A DNA stretch of 33,325 nucleotides from Butyriboletus loyo (lineage: Eukaryota > Basidiomycota > Agaricomycetes > Boletales > Boletaceae). Numbering within the stretch: the first letter of the stretch is position 1; each line of letters starts with the position of its first letter. The translations under genes were made by a program, and so were the position numbers. The DNA is taken from contig JBBPSI010000258.1 of the NCBI GenBank assembly GCA_038093515.1, positions 1 through 33,325 of the forward strand. The letters are read 5' to 3'. Positions 1-9,728 of the stretch are shown piece by piece. The notes under the pieces are model-generated. The model searched no databases. It saw only the letters and a program-made list of their open reading frames with translations, and was not told the origin of the DNA.

Positions 1-333
1 TTTCATACTATACCTTATATAGGTACTATACAGAACATAAGTACAAACACTCATGTACTGTATATAAGACAGCCCTTATGGCTTGTCACTTTTCTCTAGA
101 TCTTTCAGTTCTATCATCACTACTGCGATATCTCTAAGTTGAGCCTTGCTCCTTATACTCTGTTTGCGATACTCTCACTCTCGTATTATCAGTGAGTCTT
201 TCCACTGATAGGTTTACCCTTGCATCCTTCATTGCCCTCGGTGCACCTGCTCGGACTTTACCAATTCTGAAACTACGCCCTTGCCCTATTCAAACTTGGA
301 AACACAGGCAGCCGACCCAGCTCTGCAAATGAG
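1..333. other. Left-edge non-coding stretch with a TATA-like site
   Basis: No convincing ORF is seen. A TATA-like site (tgtatataag, about 59-68) is followed by pyrimidine-rich sequence before the ATG at 334. It could be the promoter of the following broken gene, or the 3' part of another LTR cut by the window edge; a block ending in aaca lies near 305. No partner LTR or target duplication can be checked here, so this stays open. Confidence 0.3.
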
Positions 334-1261
334 ATGGAAGTAGAGTACTCATCAGGTCCTGACAGTGGCATTTCATCACCACTTTTCCTTGACAGTCACA
401 CTCCCTCACCTCTGAACAGCACTATGCCCTCACCAGTTCCCATACCTCACATCAACCTGGCCCTCAATTGCTTCGCATGATCGCCTTTCGACAGCACCAC
501 CCCCTCATCTTTTGACAACATTGCACCATCTCTGCTTCATATGCAGCCATCCCTCAATACCATGCCCTCTCCTTTAGTTCGCCATGGGTCACTGTTCCTT
601 GGCGGTGGAACCACCACACCCACCGCTCATACACATACCTCAAAAAATGTGGATGAGCTTTTTTCTTTGTTTTTCCAGATGGATTTAGATGAGGATACTA
701 ACAATCTCCCCTCTGTCCCACCCCCTTCCTCTGGTCACCACCTAGGCTCTTCATGACATGGTATGTGGTTCCCAGTCCCTCTCTCTTTTTGTGGGGGTGC
801 CTCATGTGTACTTCCTCCTCCTTCCATCTTGGGGAGGGTTGTTTCATTCTTGGACAACAAATCTGATTTTCCCATGCACCCTGTACCACATGTTGGTCAC
901 TGCAATCCTGGTGCTCCAGATTTGGACTCATCCAACATATTGGGATTACTGTTTGCTGTGCGGTCAGTAGGTACAAATCCGGATCCGCTATATGTTATCC
1001 CCACTCCTCCAACCTCCACCACTGGTAGTAGCTCACACCGGTCCAAGCGTGCATCTGCTGCACCTCCAAATGTGAATCAGAGACTTGCAAAACAAGCTGA
1101 AGACCTTATCATGCAGGGGGCAAGTGTTGTGCACACACAAAGTCAGGATAAGCACAATCGCTGTGACATGCACTATCAGGATAAGACAGCCAAGCGGGAG
1201 CATCAAGAATGGATGGTGCAGCTCAATGCCAACCAACTGAAATGGCAAAGGTATATTACCA
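334..1261 (+). pseudogene. Coiled-coil protein of unknown function, 5' part
   Basis: One reading frame runs from ATG 334 to about 1261, broken only by TGA codons at 478-480 and 754-756. The N-terminal half is rich in Ser, Pro and Thr with recurring TPSP/TMPSP-like phrases. The C-terminal part (about 1040-1255) is charged and looks alpha-helical, with a conserved-looking NVNQRLAKQAEDLIMQGAS block. I do not recognise a named domain. The frame ends in mitochondrial-type sequence just after a possible splice donor (gtatat near 1250), and a matching charged helix resumes at about 2462. It may be an accessory ORF of a DNA transposon, since it converges on the Harbinger transposase downstream, but that is inference. 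Confidence 0.45.
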
Positions 1262-1299
1262 ACTAAATTAGAACATAATATAAATAAGAATAAAGAATA

Positions 1300-1436
1300 G
1301 ATAAATGGTAAATAAGGTTAAAGCTATTTATCTACTTAAGATTGACGCTCAGAAACGAAGGGGAGAATAAGAAACTTAGATTAGAGACCTAATTATCTCT
1401 CTCAGTCAACGATGAATGGTAGTTATTAAAAATTAC
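1300..1436 (+). rRNA. rns: Mitochondrial small-subunit rRNA fragment
   Basis: The stretch contains the universally conserved small-subunit rRNA order: tgacgctcag (1343-1352), a GA-rich stretch, gattagagacc (1379-1389, matching the GATTAGATACC box with one change) and a caacgatgaatg block (about 1408-1419). This corresponds to the central 790-region loop of bacterial 16S rRNA. It is only about 140 bases long, so it is a non-functional fragment. Confidence 0.8.
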
Positions 1437-1590
1437 CATATAGTAACTATCGTCGGACTATTATCATAAACATCAGGAGCCCAATTATGTAATGGTGCTG
1501 CTGCTATTTTTAATAATAAACCTAAGAAAATAAATATAATTCCTAATGTTATACCTAATGAAACTGGTTCAGAATTTTCTAACACAGAAG
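1437..1590 (-). pseudogene. nad2: NADH dehydrogenase subunit 2 fragment (mitochondrial origin)
   Basis: Read on minus, the frame gives [18 protein letters not shown] followed by SPTIVTIW, the hallmark Nad2 segment in fungal mitochondria. The preceding hydrophobic stretch fits a Nad2 membrane helix. It runs directly into Nad5-type sequence on one side and rRNA on the other, so both ends are rearrangement junctions. Only about 50 codons are present. Confidence 0.8.
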
Positions 1591-1890
1591 CTAAACCATA
1601 AGGACCTAATAATTCAATTACACCTCTATCTAATACTTTAGATATAGTATTACCAGTTAATAATCCAGCTGAAATGATGTAATAGTTATAAATTACATCA
1701 AAGAAATATTTACCGTTAAGGAAAGTATAAATTTTTTTACCTAAAGTAGAATCAGTTAAATTAATAATAAAATTAGGATATACATGATATAAGAATATAG
1801 CACTTGTAGCACCTAATATTGAGAATAAAGTAGGGAATAATTTAATTATTAAAGGTAAACTAAATTCAGCTTCAATAATAGAGTCTAGTA
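1591..1890 (-). pseudogene. nad5: NADH dehydrogenase subunit 5 C-terminal fragment (mitochondrial origin)
   Basis: Minus-strand translation gives a Nad5 C-terminal region: [20 protein letters not shown], then [20 protein letters not shown], then [19 protein letters not shown]. These are characteristic of fungal Nad5 near its end. The frame is open for about 95 codons. At about 1591 it joins nad2-like sequence, which is not the natural continuation of nad5. Confidence 0.85.
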
Positions 1891-2461
1891 ATATCTAATA
1901 CAATTACATTATTCATATTAGGTGAATCATGATTTTAGATCATATTGTTTACAGTATTAATAATAAATACTTATATTGCAATTATTCTTATTATTTATGG
2001 TCATCGTGTTAACCTCGTCACTAATATCTATATAATATAAAGAATTTATAAATTATTTTATTATATTTTAAATTTATATTATATAGAAAAAGATTAATTT
2101 TTCAAAATAGGTTTAATTAAGTTTAATCATTGATTAATATTTATATATAAGCCTGGGAATTGATTTAGCCTCAATCTCAGTTTAGTATATAGAATTTGCC
2201 TTTACTTAGATATTTTATTGTTAACTATTTATCAGCGACTTCAATATTAATCATTATTTAGTTATGAGTTTTAAAAAGAAAAATATAATTAATTTATATT
2301 TTAAAATTTTTTATTTTAATTCTAAACAAAAAATTATCAAATTATTTAATAAATTAAATTTTAATGATCAAAAAGAAGTAATAACAAATTTCACTATGCC
2401 ATCAAAACAAATTAAAAAAATAATAGATATTATAATAAAAAGAAATGATTCATTAAAAATG
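1891..2461. other. Unassigned AT-rich mitochondrial-type DNA
   Basis: Very AT-rich. It contains a lysine/isoleucine/asparagine-rich ORF at 2264-2473 on plus, of the kind seen in mitochondrial intron or ribosomal-protein reading frames, but I recognise no family. A hydrophobic plus-strand stretch around 1910-2035 could be a mitochondrial membrane-protein fragment. Confidence 0.45.
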
Positions 2462-2656
2462 TCTTTGAGCTGAAGATGGCTGAGTTGAAGGTAAGGCAAC
2501 TCGAGCAGCAACTTGAGCTGGAAAAGACATAGGCTAATCAGTTGTTGCTACCTGGGCATGGAAATATATTGCCACCACTCTAGTTGTAGTCATCCACTTT
2601 TGTCATGTTGGACACACCCAAACATTTACCTACATACATTGTCTGCTTGCTACATA
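2462..2656 (+). pseudogene. Coiled-coil protein of unknown function, 3' part
   Basis: After the mitochondrial block the frame reads FELKMAELKVRQLEQQLELE, a strongly heptad-like charged helix that fits the end of the 5' part. TAG codons follow shortly after (aca-tag-gct, ctc-tag-ttg). The segment is cut at the TA dinucleotide 2655-2656 by a mariner element. Normal composition returns here. Confidence 0.4.
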
Positions 2657-2851
2657 CAGTGGCTCAAAAAACTGTCCACATGTTTGCATGTTTTACATTA
2701 AATATCACTCAACGCAATAATCCCTGATCCTAACCCTAGGCAGTGGGTGTATGAAATAAGGTACCCACTCTTGGCCCTCTATTGGCCCAGGAATCAGGTA
2801 ATATGGATAGGATTTGATGGAATGTCAGCTATTTTAAAATGACAGGTCATG
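2657..2851 (+). repeat. Left terminal inverted repeat, mariner copy 1
   Basis: About 195 bp, pairing imperfectly with 4031-4225. It begins cagtggctc and ends gacaggtcatg. Confidence 0.9.
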
Positions 2852-2865
2852 CAAAATCCAACTAT

Positions 2866-3864
2866 CTAGTATTTGGTATGAGCTCCCTTGGCCCTGACAA
2901 CTGCCCCAACTCTTCTAGGCATGCTTTCTATCCATTTGTGACACTGTTCCACAGAATTATTCCCCCACTCTACCACCACCCTTTCCCATAATTTATGAAC
3001 TCCTGTAGGAGCACTATGATAAGCTGAGAGACATCTTTTGAGCTGATTCCAAGTGTGTTCAATGGGGTTGAGGTCTGGAGACTGTGAAGGCCAATCCAGA
3101 AGCTTGATTCCTTGCTCCTCAAACCAATTCTGGGCTCTTTTGGAGGTATGTTTGAGATCATTATTCTGCTGAAAAATGATATCATGTTGAGAAATTCCAG
3201 ATTTCTCCATGTGTTATAGCAATTCTTCCTCTAGAATTTACACATACTGTTCACCATCCATCCTCCCCTTAACCTCACTTAAATCCCCCACTCCATTGAA
3301 CCCTATACCATTAGGAAACTTGCTCCAAACTTGACTGTATCTTTAACCTCTCTAGCAGTTAGGCCCTCTCTCTTCTTTTTACACACATACACTCCTGTCC
3401 ATCTGACCCAATTCTATTTATTTTGGTCTCATCTGACCAAATAATCCTCTTCCAGTCCTTATTGATACTTGAGAGCAAAGGCAAATCATCTTTTTCTAAG
3501 GCTGATTGGAAGAAGGCATTTCTTCTTCTTCATCACAGCTTTTAAATGCACCCTCCTTGAGGTCTTTTCTCACTGTATGTGAGGGCATGGGAGGTTCAAT
3601 GATGGCACTGATGAAATTTGTAGCCTGGACTGCATTTTTAGCCTTGCCAGTAATGATTTGCTGGACAATAGCACATTTGTTGATCAGAGTAAGCTTAGAA
3701 GGACAGTCAGCATGAAGGTTCTCCTTGTCAGGTTGGATCTCTTGGAGTACCCTAGCCACAGTAGACTTCCCTAGGCCAGTCTGGGAGGCAATCTTCCCAG
3801 TTGAAAGGCCAAGAGAGGAGAGAGAGATAATATTTTGTCTTAGAGAGGTTGAAATGGATTTTAT
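2866..3864 (-). pseudogene. Tc1/mariner transposase, copy 1, inactive
   Basis: A DDE transposase of Tc1 type. The N-terminal helix-turn-helix region (about 3496-3790) resembles that of copy 2, with STVARVLQ-like text. A catalytic-core start WSDETKIN can be read near 3420. The C-terminal part (2866-3210) contains QSPDLNPIEH with the final glutamate. The second catalytic aspartate, normally in a QQDND context, reads QQNND, and 34 residues separate that position from the glutamate (DD34E layout). The start codon seen in copy 2 is ATA here (3862-3864), and several frameshifts or stops break the middle. Nonfunctional as it stands. Confidence 0.9.
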
Positions 3865-4030
3865 GGTGATGGTGAGAAAAGAAACATAGGAGGATGGGGT
3901 TTATATATGTTGGCTGACACTCAGTTACATAAAGTTGACATAATAGGACCCTTTATGGATGTATGTAATGATATTACAGCATCTAAGGTCTAATATATGT
4001 GATCAAAACTTAAAGTCAAAAAACTGTCCA

Positions 4031-4225
4031 CATGACCTGTCATTTTAAAATAGCTGACATTCCATCAAACCTTATCCATATTACCTGATTACTGAGCCAA
4101 TAGAATGCCAAGAGTGGGTACCTTATTTCATACACCCACTGCCTAGGGTTAGGATCAGGGGTTATTGTGTTGAGTGATATTTAATGTAAAACATGCAAAC
4201 ATGCAGACAGTTTTTTGAGCCACTG
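4031..4225 (-). repeat. Right terminal inverted repeat, mariner copy 1
   Basis: Inverted partner of 2657-2851. Just inside it (about 4015-4033) is an extra copy of the terminal motif, caaaaaactgtccacatg, pointing the opposite way to the outer end. Confidence 0.9.
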
Positions 4226-4771
4226 TATGTATTCACTTTCATATGTTTTTTATACATATGTTCTTTGGTTTCTTTTGTTGCAATAAGAAATCTATATGTT
4301 CTGCAACAAAGTATTCATGATTTGCTGTCTGAATGCCTGTCCTGTTGATGTAGCAAGGCCATCATTCAACTCTGGTCCTTTCTCCTCATTCTCCAAGTCC
4401 CTATCCTGCCCTTGCCTTTGATACTCCTGTTCAAAGTCTGACATTGAGCTATTCAATCCAAGCTCTTTCTTAGTGTCAACAATCAGATTATGGAGAATCA
4501 AGAAGCAGCAAATCCATGTAGTTGCATAGTCCAGATTGGCTTGTGTTTGAATTCAGAAGCACAGATCCAGAAGTGATTGGAAACGGCCTTTGAGGGAACC
4601 ATAGAAATGCTCAGTTTGAACCTGTATCTGCAACTATTAAAGTCAAGTCAAAGAATAAAGAGATAGAATCCTTACTGATGATAAATAATTATTGAATGTT
4701 CTCTTGTCAGGTCCAAGACTTCCTCCAACAGGTCCCTAGAATGGTGTAACACACCAAGTCTGACTGGAATA

Positions 4772-5279
4772 TATTAAGAAATCAAAAGTCAGTTGAATGC
4801 TAGTCCCAACAATCTCCACAAGCGGTTCCGCAACTGTTGCAGTACTACACAAAGTACTGGCAAGTGTGGACAAGGAGCTTCAAGCTTAATCCTCAACTGT
4901 TTCCAGTGAATAGACAAGTGGTTAAAGCTAGGGAGTCCTAGCCTAAACCACAAGCCTTATATATTACAAGGGAACGCGCACAGACCAAGCAGTGCGTGAG
5001 ACTAATTACTATACAAGTACATAGAAGAAGTACAGGGTTAACAGAGATTAAATAGAAGTCGACGGCGATCAAAAAGAAGAGAAGTAAATGGAGATTGAAT
5101 ACATGAGGCGTGACATCATAGAGTCTGGGCAAGTCTGGACCATGACGTCATATGCTTAGTCAGCATTTGATCACATGTATAATCCCACAATCACGTGCGC
5201 TAAGTCATGTGACCTTTTTGAAAAGAGAAATGGTAAAGTCTGAATGCAAAAGTCTGTTATAAGAGATACAATTATAACA
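4772..5279 (-). mobile_element. Solo LTR, family A, copy 1
   Basis: Reverse-orientation copy of the Gypsy-A LTR. Duplication gaata flanks it (4767-4771 and 5280-5284). The terminal TG at 4772 has decayed to TA, while the other end keeps ...ataaca. It disrupts the Harbinger transposase just after its ADSAY motif. Confidence 0.88.
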
Positions 5280-5938
5280 GAATAGGCTGAATCAGCCCAA
5301 AGCCACTCATTGGCACCAAAGAATTGATTAGGATGACAAGCAACATGAGTGTGTTGGAAAGCACTGGCATCATGAATGCTTCCTGGAAGACCAATTGCAT
5401 AGTCCACAATCTTTAGATTGTGGGGGAGGATGACAGCCTGAAATATAGTAAGTATCTATAATTGAAAAAGAATTGAAACCAACCTGATTTGTTACAGAGT
5501 ATCTTGACTTTCTGTCAAAGAAGACCTCACCATGAAGTCCTGGCTTCTGGAAGAAATTGAAGGTTGTTCCATCAATACATAGAAAACCCCCTCTCCATGC
5601 TGGAATAGATCTAGCCTCAACCCAATTTTTTGCCCTTTCTTTTTCTGCATGGTCTGCTTCACAATTGATAGGATCAAAGTGTATAGCTTCATCATGCAAA
5701 TGCAAGAGTGAAAGCATAACACATTTGTAACAGTTATGGATTGTACCAACAGCAACGCCTGCCCATTCTGCCATATCTTGTGAAGTTGCAGCATTCCCAT
5801 AGTGACCTGCACCATTCAAGAAAATGGCAAGCTGGAATCAGACAGGCAATTGCTGATTAGCAGGATGAGAGGTTGGAAGAGGCATGCCATCAGAACCAGA
5901 GTCATGAAGGCTGCTTGTGTGGAAAATGGGGTGGGGAT

Positions 5939-6447
5939 TGTTATAATCATAACATTTATTCATACACTTTCACTTCGGACTTAGTCGTTTTCACTTTCAA
6001 AGGTCACGTGACATAGCGCACGTGATTGTGGGAATTTACATGTGATCTCTTGCTGACTAAGCATATGATGTCATGGTCTAGACCAGGCCTAGACTCTATG
6101 ACGTCACGACACATGTATTTAATCTCCGTTTACTTCTCTTCTTTATGATCCCCGCGCCTCATGTGATTAATCACCGTTGCGCTTCTCTTCTTTAGTCTAT
6201 CCATGTATAGTAGTTCATCTCACACACAGCATGGTCTGTGCGCACTTCTGTACAATATATAAAGGCTTGTGGTTAGACTAGGATTCCCTAGTTTTAACCA
6301 CTTGTCTATTCACTGGCAACAGTTGAGGATTAAGCTAAGACTCCTTGATCATATCTTGCCTGTGCTTTGTGTAGCGCAGCAACTGTGGTGGACCCTGTGT
6401 GACAGAGTATTCGTACTGGCATTCGACCGTGCGTTGCTTGCGTAACA
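5939..6447 (+). mobile_element. Solo LTR, family A, copy 2 (subfamily A2)
   Basis: TGTTA...TAACA ends. Exact duplication gggat at 5934-5938 and 6448-6452. It carries a TATA box (6256-6263). It shares diagnostic differences with copy 3, including AGTTTTAACCA instead of AGCTTTAACCA at the predicted transcript start, so these two form a subfamily. Confidence 0.93.
6231..6263 (+). promoter_or_regulatory. LTR core promoter: TGGTCTGTGC motif plus TATA
   Basis: atggtctgtgcgca (6231-6244), 11 nt, then tatataaa (6256-6263). The same module recurs in the other LTR families. Confidence 0.6.
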
Positions 6448-7022
6448 GGGATGAATTCTCTCAACCAGCTGAGCAAAGACTTCAGGGGATACTTGAAGCT
6501 TGCAGTGAAAAAGCCATGGGCAGTCCATTTTCCACTCTTTGAGAAGCTGAATCTGTGGTGCATGGGTTGTTTGGATACAAGAGCGAAGAACACAAGCCTG
6601 TTCTACTTCATCAATTGCTGCTTGGATTGCACTTTGAAATCTAACCACTTCCTCTGATTGAAAGAAAGGAGTGTTAGATTGGCCAGAAGCTGATGTTGAA
6701 TAGGAGAGTGGGGTAGATGGGGTGGTGGGTGAAGATGGGGTATATGAAGAATAAGTGGCATCAGAACCACTGGCAGAATCAGAGTCAACCTCAATTTGAA
6801 GCAAGATTTGATTCAAGATTTCCATGGTTTGTGCTGTGTTAACCCTGTTCAAAGCTCCTTCAAGGAGCCTCAAAGCCTCCTGATGTGCTGAGGGCCTGGG
6901 CATTTTATGAGGGGATGGGCTGGAAACAAGGGAACAGGCTAGATAAGGGGGTTGGTATATCTGACCGATGTTTTTGCCTTTTTTGGTAATAATTCTAAGT
7001 GGAGTTTTAATTTGCAACAACA

Positions 7023-7080
7023 GGTGTACCAAAAGTGTACCAAAAGTGCAGTAAAAAAGTGTACCAAAAGTGTAGTCAAA
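7023..7080 (+). repeat. Short repeats of tgtaccaaaag upstream of the Harbinger gene
   Basis: Three exact copies of gtgtaccaaaag plus two degenerate ones lie about 120-180 bases upstream of the Harbinger start codon. Further out, a block tgtccgata(g)tttaaag.ggagct occurs twice (about 7108 and 7210). Subterminal repeats of this kind are common in DNA transposons. No matching inverted terminus was found on the other side. Confidence 0.4.
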
Positions 7081-8166
7081 AACACTTAGGGCCGATCATG
7101 CACCAGGTGTGTCCGATAGTTTAAAGCGGAGCTGAATGGAACTCAAAGCAGCCACACATAGGCAGTGCTTCTGACAACTCTTAATTTGGAAATATGCTGT
7201 GTTCAGGCATGTCCGATATTTAAAGTGGAGCTTAAACATGTCATCCATTGAACTTTTCATGCTCCTCAGCCAAGCTTATCTAAACAACTAGTGACTGATG
7301 TATCAAAAATTAGTCACTGGGCCAGGCTTACTAATCATCACTGTTTGATGCACCTTGATCACTGCAGGTTTGATTTCTTTTCCCACTTACTACTTCATAG
7401 TAGTAGATTTGTTGTTTCTTCCATGATCTTGTGCATCTTGGCTTTCACTTTCTGCTCTGTTTATTATTATTACAGGTCTAGACATGTAAGACAGTGTGCA
7501 TCACAACTTATAATGCAGCTTTGTTGCTGCTACACTGTACCTATCTCGCAGTCTCGACCCTGAGACCTTGATGATTGTTTTAGCAGGTTGAGTATGTGTA
7601 GGCATGAATTCTGATTGGCTGGGCTTTTGGCCCACATAGCCACTCACTTCATTTGACTTCATCTGGGAGATTACGAATGTATAGTAGTGTGCGTACACGG
7701 ACACAACATGATGTGTGTTATATAAGCAGACAAATATAGTAGTGATGTCTGAAGGGCTGGATAGTGTGAGACGATTGTGAACGTGCTTAGATGAGAGTTT
7801 GGGGGCAATACGTGTTATCGTATTGAGAGTCTGCTATCTAGTTTATATACTAGATCTACATATTTGATATGATTGGTCAGTTGGGTCTTCGGCCTGTCAG
7901 CTTGTTATCATGTGACCATATAGGCTTCAACACTTCATCACTTTTGAAGTCCCCCCAAAATACACTTCAATGTACTTCAATTCACTTTGCAGCAACACTG
8001 ATACTAGAAGGGTCATTATTTTATGTTTTGCCTCAACCATGGCCAACCTCAGGTGCTAAGTATGTAATGTCATCCAGAACGGACCCATTTGCTGGTCCAA
8101 GGTGTGCAAGAGCAGCACTGAGCACCTCATTGAGAAATGGTTGTATCACAGGGAGAGGTCAATTCT
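7081..8166. other. Non-coding or undefined stretch
   Basis: No ORF with a recognisable family on either strand. A TATA-like site (gttatataag, about 7718-7727) and simple taa/ttattatt runs near 7460 are the only features noticed. The 102-codon ORF at 7869-8177 has no recognisable motif and runs into an LTR, so it is not annotated as a gene. Confidence 0.4.
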
Positions 8167-8309
8167 TGTTACGGTAGTGGTCTACTTTTTCTCTCCATTA
8201 CTGTTGGGACTACTACATTCACCTAGCCTTTTGCTAGTTCCTTTAGAACGATACGACTAGTCGCTTAGTCATCACTTCTCGCACACAGACGTGCTTTCTT
8301 TCATACTCC

Positions 8310-8329
8310 GGAATCTTCTGGAATATTCC
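8310..8329 (+). promoter_or_regulatory. Heat-shock-element-like array in LTR-B
   Basis: Four contiguous alternating pentamers gGAAt-cTTCt-gGAAt-aTTCc, a perfect match to the nGAAn/nTTCn rule for heat shock factor binding, 66 nt upstream of the TATA box. The array is partly kept in the other two LTR-B copies. Confidence 0.7.
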
Positions 8330-8370
8330 TTCCACATTTGTAGTTTCCTTCTCGCATCTCGATTAGGAAC

Positions 8371-8402
8371 ATGGTCTGTGCGCAGACCCCAGTAGTATAA
8401 AG
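8371..8402 (+). promoter_or_regulatory. LTR core promoter: TGGTCTGTGC motif plus TATA
   Basis: atggtctgtgcgca (8371-8384), 11 nt, then tataaag (8396-8402), in LTR-B copy 1. Confidence 0.6.
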
Positions 8403-8763
8403 ACCCAGTCTTTACACCATGTACGCTATCTAGTTCTACGCAGAAACCTGCTAGCAATTAGTTCGCTTCCAGACTCTTAGTGTGTGCACTAAGACATAGT
8501 CTGAGACTTCTCCCAGAATCGTCTCCCGAGTCCTGTGGCTACTCCAGAGTGCCGCCTAGTCGTTCTAGTTGTTAGCGCCAAGCGTAACAATTCTCATGTT
8601 GTTTATGCCCAATGGTTGATAAAGTGGAGAGACCCTGCATAGGTTATTCTGACTGCAGAGATCATGGCAGTGCAACGGTCCAAACTAAAGCTATTTGGGG
8701 AAGTTACATACATACCCCTTCTGAGTCTGAGTGTTGCTAGTGAGGAGGATGTTCTCATAAGTT

Positions 8764-9668
8764 TCATTGAGCCCCTAGGGAGGCAGTCAAGAGCGTTCCA
8801 GACTTCTTTTCATGGTACGCATCAACTGAGTGTTTCATTCGGGGGCTGGATCTAACTGAACCTTGGAAATTCAAATAGTCAATCTCACAGTTGTTATAAC
8901 CAGTAACAAACTCAAACCCATATTCCATCTGCCTCGTTACACAAGATAGAGTGCACAGATTGCCATCTTGAATCTGGTGAGCACCCAGTTTACAGCTGAC
9001 ACACAGTTCAATTGTTATGCTGGGCGCTAACAACTAGAACTCTGAGGCGGCACTCTGGAGTAGCCACAGGACTCGTGAAGTGTTTCTGAGCTGGGTCTCA
9101 GACTATGCCTTAGTGCGCACACTAAGAGTCTGGAGTGGAAACTAATTGCTAGCAGGTTACTGCGTAGAACTAGATAGAGTACATGTGGGTAAAGACCAGG
9201 TCTTTATACTACTGAGGCCTGCACACAGACCGTGCTCCTAAATGGGCTGCAAGAGCGAAAGTACAAATGAGGAAAGAGTACTCTAGAAGATTCTGGAGTA
9301 TGAAAGAAAGTGCATCCGTGCACAAGAGATGATGACTAAGCTAGAACGGTTAGTACCATTCAAAGGGAACTAGCAGCAAGCTAGGTGAAGACAGTAGTCC
9401 GAGTGGTAGTGGAGAGAAAAAGTCCACCACTACTGTAACATCAATATGCGCCAACAACTTGTCTGCCACACCATCGACCCTAAAAATCGTTAATTTGCAA
9501 GGGTCTGCTGGTTACGAGGGGCTGACAGGTCCAAAGTTTGTTCACAATGAGAGCCTGGACAAGTTCCTGTCCACCTGTATATTCATCAAGTGCATTGGCT
9601 CTAACCAGAGGCATGACTTGATAATGTTGCTGCATGAGATGCAAATTCAGTGGGTTGCTGGAAGTCAT
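8764..9668 (-). pseudogene. Unknown minus-strand ORF fragments split by LTR-B copy 2
   Basis: On minus, an open stretch upstream of the LTR (DGVADKLLAHI, about 9441-9480) continues in frame after LTR removal into ELCVSCKLGAHQIQDGNLC and a YGFEFVTGYNNCEIDYLNF segment (about 8870-9012). A further open stretch at 9480-9668 (MTSSNPLNLH...) is in another frame, so there is at least one frame change. I do not recognise a family. The Cys-x2-Cys pair is the only motif. That the frame stays open across the excised LTR suggests this was once coding. Confidence 0.35.
9013..9440 (-). mobile_element. Solo LTR, family B, copy 2
   Basis: Reverse orientation, TGTTA...TAACA ends, exact duplication tcaat at 9008-9012 and 9441-9445. 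The heat-shock-like array (about 9277-9296) and promoter motif (about 9211-9233) are present but eroded. Confidence 0.93.
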
Positions 9669-9728
9669 TTCTTGTCAGTCCATATAGTGATAATGATATA
9701 TCAATAGCCTGCTGATTGGCACAAGGGC

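Larger units (their letters stand above)
1262..2461. other. Nuclear insertion of mitochondrial DNA (composite NUMT)
   Basis: Base composition drops abruptly to strongly AT-rich across this block and recovers after about 2461. Three mitochondrial pieces are recognisable: a small-subunit rRNA fragment on plus, a nad2 fragment on minus and a nad5 fragment on minus. The last 570 bases are AT-rich and mitochondrion-like but unassigned. The pieces belong to three separate genes and are joined directly, so this is a composite and not one contiguous mitochondrial segment. It sits between two halves of a coiled-coil ORF. Limits are estimated from composition and loss of the flanking reading frame, good to about 15 bases. 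Confidence 0.85.
2657..4225 (-). mobile_element. Tc1/mariner element, copy 1 (1,569 bp, TA duplication)
   Basis: The element starts cagtggctcaaaaaactg and ends in its inverted complement. TA lies immediately outside both ends (2655-2656 and 4226-4227). Terminal inverted repeats are about 195 bp. The transposase lies on minus. It is exactly the same length as copy 2 at 22865-24433 and keeps the same internal spacing (constant offset 20,208), so the two differ mainly by substitutions. Confidence 0.95.
4292..6903 (-). pseudogene. Harbinger/PIF (DDE_Tnp_4-type) transposase split by two solo LTRs
   Basis: Read on minus from ATG 6901-6903: a Ser/Thr/Pro-rich N-terminus, then a VSPEVFAQLVERIHP block, interrupted by an LTR (5939-6447). 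Next come a GHYGNAATSQDMAEWAGV helix-turn-helix-like region, LCIDGT (first Asp), an intron at 5438-5483, DYAIGLPGSIHDASAF (second Asp) and EWLWADSAY. After the second LTR (4772-5279) follow TWCVTPF, GPDKRTFNNYLSS, an intron at 4628-4675, EHFYGSLKGRFQSL (third acidic residue) and ILHNLIVD. Deleting each LTR with one target copy closes the frame exactly. Remaining defects are TGA at 5838-5840, TAG at 4736-4738 and TGA at 4554-4556. Introns are 46 and 48 nt with GT-AG ends. Order and motifs match fungal Harbinger transposases; activity is lost. Confidence 0.9.
8167..8589 (+). mobile_element. Solo LTR, family B, copy 1
   Basis: Starts tgttacggtag and ends gcgtaaca. Exact duplication attct at 8162-8166 and 8590-8594. 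Contains a perfect four-unit heat-shock-element-like array (8310-8329) and a core promoter at 8371-8402. No internal region of this family is present in the window. Confidence 0.93.

Noticed and set aside
1..305. A further solo LTR at the left edge
   Set aside because: TATA-like site and an aaca end are suggestive, but the 5' end and duplication are outside the window and it lacks the shared promoter motif.
698..976. Minus-strand ORFs opposite the coiled-coil gene, pol and other genes
   Set aside because: They are shadows of the coding strand with no motifs of their own.
7869..8177. 102-codon plus-strand ORF as a gene
   Set aside because: No motif, start not convincing, and the last codons run into LTR-B copy 1.
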